A stretch of DNA of 64,000 nt from a virus. The notes under the pieces are model-generated. The model saw only the letters and a program-made list of their open reading frames with translations. It was not told where the DNA came from and made no database searches. The stretch spans positions 1 to 64,000 of the IMG/VR virus record IMGVR_UViG_3300010885_051426; one strand, written 5' to 3'. Position numbers and translations under genes: made by a program. Positions 60,183 to 64,000 of this stretch are shown here, one piece after another (position 1 is the stretch's first letter; each line of letters starts with the position of its first letter).

Positions 60183-60350
60183 ATGAACTATTATCAGACC
60201 AATTTTAGTCTCATGCAGTTTCATCAATATAGTCTAACCGAACTAGACAATATGTTGCCGTGGGAAAGAGAAATTTATGTGATGATGTTGGTCAATTATT
60301 TAAAAGAAGAAAATTTAAAACTTCAACAACAGAAAGCACAGGGAAATTAA
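60183..60350 (+). CDS. gp51-like hub/tail assembly protein, -1 frame partner of gp26 (55 aa alone)
   Basis: From the ATG at 60183 this frame encodes NYYQTNFSLMQFHQYSLTEL, then DNMLPWEREIYVMMLVNYLKEEN and a polar coiled-coil end. The PWEREIY-type motif is conserved in tail assembly proteins that follow gp26 in T4 relatives (T4 order 26, 51). The frame is open in the 5' direction across the end of gp26 to the slippery heptamer, adding RLILSHETL before the ATG. No strong ribosome binding site precedes the ATG. Both a separate protein and a gp26 fusion are possible. Confidence 0.75.
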   Translation: MNYYQTNFSLMQFHQYSLTELDNMLPWEREIYVMMLVNYLKEENLKLQQQKAQGN

Positions 60351-60351
60351 C

Positions 60352-60699
60352 ATGGCAAAAGAATACATGGCTGAACACATCAAGCAGGACAAAGAAGACT
60401 GGATGACTAAAAAATGGCGTCCCATGATGGCAATAACCTACATGGCCATCAATATTTTTGATTTTATTCTAGGACCAATATTGTTTAATCTATTACAATT
60501 TTGGAATCCAGGCCAGGCCATAGGTATGTGGCAACCGCTTACTCTGCAGGGTGGTGGTTTGATTCACATCAGCTTTGGTGCTATTCTGGGTGTAGCTGCC
60601 TGGACACGAGGTCAGGAAAAAGTAGAAGCAATTAAAAATCCTCCACCAGCACCAGCAGCTGAACCAGAGCCAGCACCCAACAGTAGATATGCTGAATAA
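60352..60699 (+). CDS. Holin-like membrane protein (115 aa)
   Basis: Two hydrophobic stretches are seen, about residues 25-50 (MMAITYMAINIFDFILGPIL) and about 67-86 (GGLIHISFGAILGVAAW). WRPMMAI, LTLQGGG and a GAILGVAAWTRGQEK end resemble the three-segment GTA-type holin family. The C-terminus is an Ala/Pro-rich tail of about 25 residues. A holin would open the inner membrane at lysis, but T4 holin (gpT) is different and I see no endolysin next to it. The gene shares its stop with the next start (TAATG). Confidence 0.65.
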   Translation: MAKEYMAEHIKQDKEDWMTKKWRPMMAITYMAINIFDFILGPILFNLLQFWNPGQAIGMWQPLTLQGGGLIHISFGAILGVAAWTRGQEKVEAIKNPPPAPAAEPEPAPNSRYAE

Positions 60700-62156
60700 T
60701 GACACAGGATCCTAATCAAAAGAATTTTGAGGACCTAACCAGTACTCGTATCAAGTCCAATAAAGTTGGGCTTGGTACAGTACATAAAGATCTACAGGAC
60801 ATACGACAAGAACTACGTGGTGATGCTTCTCTAAGTTCCAGTCCAGTAAATCCTTTGATTAGTCTTGTTCCAACCAAGAAGGAACAGAATAAAGACACTG
60901 GTGCACCCAGTCTGTTGGATCAACTCAAGATCAGTGCCATCATGGGTATCAAACAGGCCCTGGGAGTTGATACTGATCAGGATGCTGTTCCCACTACAAC
61001 ACCAGCAACCGGCAATCAACGCATCTATGATGAATTCATACAGCAGGTAAAACAGCAGCAGGATTTATTATTAGATGCCACCAAAGAACAGACTGACATA
61101 TTTAAACAACTGGAAGCTTCGGTAGAAAAATTAAAAACAGCCAATCATGAAGACAGCAGCAAATTATTAGCCAGCATAGATAAGTTGGCCAAACAGCTCC
61201 AGAGTACGCCAGATACCAAGGCCAAAAGTAACATTGAAAAAATGATGCCTTTGCAACAGGCTCGAGCTCAGGCTACTGCGGCACGTACCAGTTCCATAAT
61301 TGCTAACCCTGCCCCAGCTCCTCGCAGTGCAGCCATACCGGCTTTGTTACAATCAACACCAGCTGCTGCCTTATACGAAGATGCTGGATTGATCAGCAGT
61401 GAGAGCGAAGGTGATAAAGTACAGACTGGTGAACGAGAAGCCGACATGGCCTCCATATTGGGATTTCTGGGTAACATGATGTCTGGTGGCGGTGGCGGTG
61501 GCGGTGGTGTTGTTCCCATAATACCCAGGTCAGGTCCGCGCAAAACACCACCAGCATTACCAAAAACAAAACCAACTACCAGACCTACTCCGCCACGCAT
61601 TCCTGGTAATAAAGTTAAAACTCCTTCAGTCATGGACCGCGTCAAGAGTCCTGGTGCACGTTCAGTATTAAGCAAGGTTCCTTTTTTAGGTCCCTTGGTT
61701 ACTGGCGGCTTCATGGGCGCTGATGAATATGAAAAATCCGGTAATCTAGGCAAAGCCTTGGCAGTTGGTACGGGGTCTGCAGTAACTGGCGAAATTGGTG
61801 CATTGTTTGGTGCAGGCGCTGGATCATTGTTGGGCCCAGTAGGCACCTTTGGAGGTAGCATAGCAGGAGGTATAGCCGGAGCAACTGTAGGGGCAAATTC
61901 GGCCGGCAAGTTATATGATAAATTTACAGGCACACAACCAGATACCGTAAAACCCAATACTCAGGTTTTACAACAGACTCTGGAAAATAAACAATTGGCT
62001 ACTGAAGTTCAACAACAACCAGCTGCACCAGTGATCATCAACAATCAACAGACCGCGAGTAGCAATACACCACCAGCCTATATAGCACCTAGTTTAGAAA
62101 CTCGTCCCAAGGAAAGTGCTCTGGATCGCTACATCAATCGCCAGACAGTATACTAA
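60699..62156 (+). CDS. Probable tape measure / hub protein (gp29 position, 485 aa)
   Basis: The N-terminal half (about 100-200) is a coiled-coil region (EFIQQVKQQQDLLLDATKEQTDIFKQLEASVEKL in outline). An octaglycine run follows near residue 265, then a Pro/Thr-rich linker, then a hydrophobic Gly/Ala segment (about 335-410: FLGPLVTGGFMG, GALFGAGAGSLLGPVGTFGGSIAGGIAG). This order resembles tape measure proteins, which ride in the tube and help DNA cross the membrane. It follows the gp26/gp51-like pair, as tape measures follow G/GT in other phages. T4 gp29 is 590 aa. Homology is not shown. Confidence 0.5.
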   Translation: MTQDPNQKNFEDLTSTRIKSNKVGLGTVHKDLQDIRQELRGDASLSSSPVNPLISLVPTKKEQNKDTGAPSLLDQLKISAIMGIKQALGVDTDQDAVPTTTPATGNQRIYDEFIQQVKQQQDLLLDATKEQTDIFKQLEASVEKLKTANHEDSSKLLASIDKLAKQLQSTPDTKAKSNIEKMMPLQQARAQATAARTSSIIANPAPAPRSAAIPALLQSTPAAALYEDAGLISSESEGDKVQTGEREADMASILGFLGNMMSGGGGGGGGVVPIIPRSGPRKTPPALPKTKPTTRPTPPRIPGNKVKTPSVMDRVKSPGARSVLSKVPFLGPLVTGGFMGADEYEKSGNLGKALAVGTGSAVTGEIGALFGAGAGSLLGPVGTFGGSIAGGIAGATVGANSAGKLYDKFTGTQPDTVKPNTQVLQQTLENKQLATEVQQQPAAPVIINNQQTASSNTPPAYIAPSLETRPKESALDRYINRQTVY

Positions 62157-62164
62157 ACAAAAAA

Positions 62165-62185
62165 AGAGGAGCGTTCAGCTCCTCT
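62165..62185 (-). terminator. Intrinsic terminator after the secreted-protein gene
   Basis: A perfect 8-bp stem (62165-62172 with 62178-62185), 5-base loop, then a run of T on the minus strand. It lies between convergent genes and may also stop rightward transcription weakly. Confidence 0.88.
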
Positions 62186-62211
62186 GTGATTCTATTACAA
62201 CTAGTTACCTA

Positions 62212-62529
62212 TTATCCAGCGATGAAACGATATTCATTCATGGCAGATACTGAGGCTTTACGGCATACATCTTCCTTTTGTTTTACAGCCGCTCCTACTA
62301 GATCATCACCTTTGGTGTGAACTTTAACCAGAGCATCAACCACTTGTGATTGTGCTTTACAAGCTAGATCGTAATCGCCTTTTTGCACTGCTGTGACACT
62401 TAGGTCAGACAAGCGTGTAGCACGTTCGAGTTCTGCTTGTTTAAAATTAGATGTTAGATATGTTGCTGATGCTGTTGCGATTGAAACGGCTGCAACAGCC
62501 AGAGATATTAATACTACTGATTTCTTCAT
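62212..62529 (-). CDS. Small exported protein of unknown function (105 aa)
   Basis: The first 22 residues (KKSVVLISLAVAAVSIATASA) form a signal peptide with an ASA-type cleavage site before T23; an uncleaved anchor is also possible. The mature part is helical and holds two cysteines (C57, C89) that could form a disulfide in the periplasm. No family is recognised. The gene forms a unit of its own, with a late promoter and a terminator at either side. Its product would be sent to the host envelope, which suggests roles such as superinfection exclusion or envelope change, but there is no direct evidence. Confidence 0.8.
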   Translation of the reverse strand: MKKSVVLISLAVAAVSIATASATYLTSNFKQAELERATRLSDLSVTAVQKGDYDLACKAQSQVVDALVKVHTKGDDLVGAAVKQKEDVCRKASVSAMNEYRFIAG

Positions 62530-62581
62530 TTGTTTTTCCTTGTGGGTAAATTTATCATTGTAAACTTTTGGTCTACCATGG

Positions 62582-62589
62582 TATTTATA
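62582..62589 (-). promoter_or_regulatory. Late promoter TATAAATA before the exported-protein gene
   Basis: An exact minus-strand TATAAATA, 53 bases before the start and just past the gp32 terminator. Confidence 0.78.
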
Positions 62590-62602
62590 GTATAATAAAA
62601 AA

Positions 62603-62625
62603 AGAGGAGCTGTTTAGGCTCCTCT
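62603..62625 (-). terminator. Intrinsic terminator after gp32
   Basis: An 8-bp stem (62603-62610 with 62618-62625), 7-base loop, then TTTTTTT on the minus strand. The stem sequence is the same as in the terminator at 62165-62185. Confidence 0.88.
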
Positions 62626-62651
62626 CAAAATCTCCTTCTTTAAGGGAGTTT

Positions 62652-63557
62652 TTAGTCTTCTGCTGCCAAATTAGCAAAGTAGCTGATTGAATCATCATCG
62701 GCTGCACCTAGATCTGGATCTGCCATTGCTGGAGATGAGATCGCTGCTGCTTTAGCTACTACTGGAGTACCTAAATCAACATGTTCGGCCTGAGCTACAG
62801 CTCGACCTGCACCACTTAATACGCTGGTTAATTTGTTCTTCAACTCGTCATATGATTTAAAATGACGGGCATCTAAAAAGTCAACCAGGCTCTGTTGCTG
62901 AGTCCAAATGGCTTCAATTTTTGTGTCGTCATCCGCTAAAGGACTAGAAGCTTCAAATTCTGATTTGTCATAGTTGCGGTATCCCTCAACGTTGCGAATC
63001 TTTAATTTAAAGTTAGCTCCCTTCCAAAAATCAAACGGATTAACTGGCTCTTCACCTGGAAATTCAGGTTGCATGCTATCCTTGATCTTATCAAAGATCT
63101 TTTTACCAAATTTGAATAATTTTACCTTACCCTCGTTGGCTGGATTGCTTGGGTCCTGGATCACCAGAATATTAACAATGTAGCTAAGGCGGCGTTTTTG
63201 TTCACGAGCAATGTTCTTATTGGCTTCAGTACCACTGTCCCAGAGCTCTGAATTCATCTCTGATACTGGGTCTGGCTTACCGATAGTGGTTAATGAATTC
63301 TCAATGTACCATTTACCTGTTGGGCCTTTGAAACCATGAGTCCAAACTCGTACCCAAGGCATTTCTTCGCCTTTAGGTGCGGCTAGGAATCGGATTACTG
63401 CGTAACCATTACCTGCTTTATCTACGGTGGGCTGCCAGAAACGATCATCATCACGACTGTCCTGTCCTTGAGGATTGGCAATCTTTTCGACCTCTTTCAT
63501 AAGGTTTTCAAAATTACCGCGACTGTTTCTTAGATCTGATAAACTTGTTATAGACAT
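62652..63557 (-). CDS. 32: Single-stranded DNA binding protein (T4 gp32-like), cysteine-free
   Basis: The 301-residue protein equals T4 gp32 in length. The core matches: YAVIRFLAAPKGEEMPWVRVWTHGFKGPTGKWYIENSLTTIG in outline, NPFDFWKGANFKLKIRNVEGYRNYDKSEF, and an acidic C-terminus (PDLGAADDDSISYF). T4 gp32 binds zinc through a His and three Cys; this protein has no cysteine at all, so the zinc site is absent, as I recall for cyanophage gp32. It has an AGGAG site, an upstream sigma70-type promoter and a terminator. Confidence 0.95.
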   Translation of the reverse strand: MSITSLSDLRNSRGNFENLMKEVEKIANPQGQDSRDDDRFWQPTVDKAGNGYAVIRFLAAPKGEEMPWVRVWTHGFKGPTGKWYIENSLTTIGKPDPVSEMNSELWDSGTEANKNIAREQKRRLSYIVNILVIQDPSNPANEGKVKLFKFGKKIFDKIKDSMQPEFPGEEPVNPFDFWKGANFKLKIRNVEGYRNYDKSEFEASSPLADDDTKIEAIWTQQQSLVDFLDARHFKSYDELKNKLTSVLSGAGRAVAQAEHVDLGTPVVAKAAAISSPAMADPDLGAADDDSISYFANLAAED

Positions 63558-63634
63558 TATATCTCCTAGTGTATGCGTTGTATGAATTGTATGTTGTTTT
63601 GTGTTACCATAATATAATATTGCTCATCATGTAC

Positions 63635-63663
63635 ATTATATAATAATTGTATTTATTCGTCAA
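63635..63663 (-). promoter_or_regulatory. Sigma70-type promoter for gp32
   Basis: Minus strand: TTGACG at 63663-63658, 17-bp spacer, TATAAT at 63640-63635. The -35 box overlaps the end of the upstream small gene. Confidence 0.75.
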
Positions 63664-63895
63664 TAGGTTTAGGTGGTGGACGTCGTTGTTTTACAGAATC
63701 TACTTTGATAAATGGCCAGGTAGAAACTCGTTCAGCCAGCTGCTGCTGATTGGTGGCTATTTTTATGATCATTTGCTGCATGTCTCGCATTAGCTGACGC
63801 TGATGCTGTATTTCAGCACTTAGATCCAGAACAGCATCTTCAAGCTGGGTTATGCGTTCTTTTACTATGCCATCTTCAAGTTCTGATGCAGCCAT
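63653..63895 (-). CDS. Small coiled-coil protein upstream of gp32 (80 aa)
   Basis: The protein is a single long coiled coil (VKERITQLEDAVLDLSAEIQ, then QQMIIKIATNQQQLAERVSTW) with a basic, Pro-rich C-terminus (VKQRRPPPKP). Similar short proteins occur next to gp32 in cyanophage-like phages without a known function. Position near gp32 could suggest the accessory factor gp33 of T4, but I see no sequence support for that. Its ATG lies within the 3' end of the upstream partial gene. Confidence 0.7.
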   Translation of the reverse strand: MAASELEDGIVKERITQLEDAVLDLSAEIQHQRQLMRDMQQMIIKIATNQQQLAERVSTWPFIKVDSVKQRRPPPKPIDE

Positions 63896-64000
63896 GATAT
63901 ATCTCAGTAAATTTGTCTAGATTAATTTTTAAAAAAGGTCTGTATTTGCGTATAAGTCGTTTGATGCCAGGCCATACCGGATCAGAGTCTGGTATGTTAA
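63876..64000 (-). CDS. Partial CDS, C-terminal 41 residues of an unidentified protein
   Basis: An open minus-strand frame enters from the right edge and ends with TGA at 63876-63878, giving PDSDPVWPGIKRLIRKYRPF and then LKINLDKFTEIYHGCIRT. It overlaps the start of the coiled-coil gene by 20 bases, the usual spacing here. The composition (basic helix, then a short acidic/polar end) looks like real coding. In T4 the gene before 32 is 59 (helicase loader), but too little is visible to identify it. Confidence 0.55.
   Translation of the reverse strand, partial: NIPDSDPVWPGIKRLIRKYRPFLKINLDKFTEIYHGCIRT

Noticed and set aside
61268-61957. 229-codon open frame on the minus strand opposite the probable tape measure gene
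   Set aside because: It mirrors the Gly/Pro/Ala-rich codons of the sense gene, has no ribosome binding site and gives a low-complexity proline/alanine product.
63653-63895. Assignment of the 80-aa coiled-coil protein as gp33
   Set aside because: Position near gp32 fits, but no sequence feature of T4 gp33, including its clamp-binding end, is visible.
1-64000. Photosynthesis genes, tRNAs, introns, homing endonucleases, integrase or transposase
   Set aside because: I looked for them because of the cyanophage-like gene set and saw no psbA/psbD-type protein, no tRNA-like sequence by eye, and no gene interrupted by an endonuclease frame.

Overview
The window is a contiguous piece of the structural and replication core of a T4-superfamily contractile-tailed dsDNA phage. 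The evidence is the ordered set of T4 homologues: gp48, gp53, hub, gp5, PAAR tip, gp25, gp6, gp7 position, gp8, fibre region, gp13, gp14, gp15, gp16, gp17, gp18, gp19, gp20, gp67/68, gp21, gp22 and gp23, then uvsY, uvsW, gp55 and gp32. Large beta-rich virion proteins (a DUF4815 giant, GSGYT-type inserts, an MPKIVQHRRGTT-type fibre) and a gp32 without cysteines resemble marine and freshwater cyanomyovirus-like phages rather than coliphage T4. No photosynthesis gene, tRNA or host gene is visible, so the host cannot be named.

Layout. Bases 1-3621 (minus) hold a 7-deazaguanine module: a QueD-like protein (cut by the window edge), a DpdA-like transglycosylase, an RNase T-like exonuclease, FolE and QueE. 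Bases 3654-6586 hold the late sigma factor gp55, a small conserved gene, UvsW and UvsY. Bases 6638-57564 are one long leftward late region. In the direction of transcription, from right to left, it encodes baseplate tube cap, wedge and hub, short-fibre/collar, PAAR tip, wedge proteins, giant tail proteins, a fibre cassette, neck, terminase, sheath, tube, portal, prohead core, protease, scaffold and major capsid protein. A rightward block (57609-62156) starts from a divergent promoter region and carries gp4, an unnamed conserved gene, a tube-initiator-like protein, gp26 with a gp51-like -1 frame extension, a holin-like protein and a probable tape measure. Bases 62212-64000 (minus) hold a terminator-flanked secreted protein, gp32 and two small or partial genes.

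Regulation can be read from the sequence. TATAAATA-type late promoters, the target of gp55, stand before many virion units. Four perfect TTGACA-N17-TATAAT promoters (plus one with TTGACG) stand before folE, queE, gp55, uvsY and gp32. Intrinsic terminators follow gp23, the 25426-25959 gene, the secreted-protein gene and gp32.

Most notable observations: (1) an in-frame T TTT TTC heptamer with a Shine-Dalgarno-like sequence upstream at the end of gp26, whose -1 frame runs open into a gp51-like reading frame, resembling G/GT tail-chaperone frameshifting; (2) a QueE whose third cluster cysteine is displaced by a 38-residue gap, beside a DpdA-like enzyme with a single cysteine; (3) a gp5 with an embedded lysozyme-like domain and a C-terminal M15-peptidase-like domain that appears to have lost all its zinc ligands; (4) a recurring beta module inserted in several unrelated virion proteins; (5) a fibre cassette with a 27-codon duplicated gene start.
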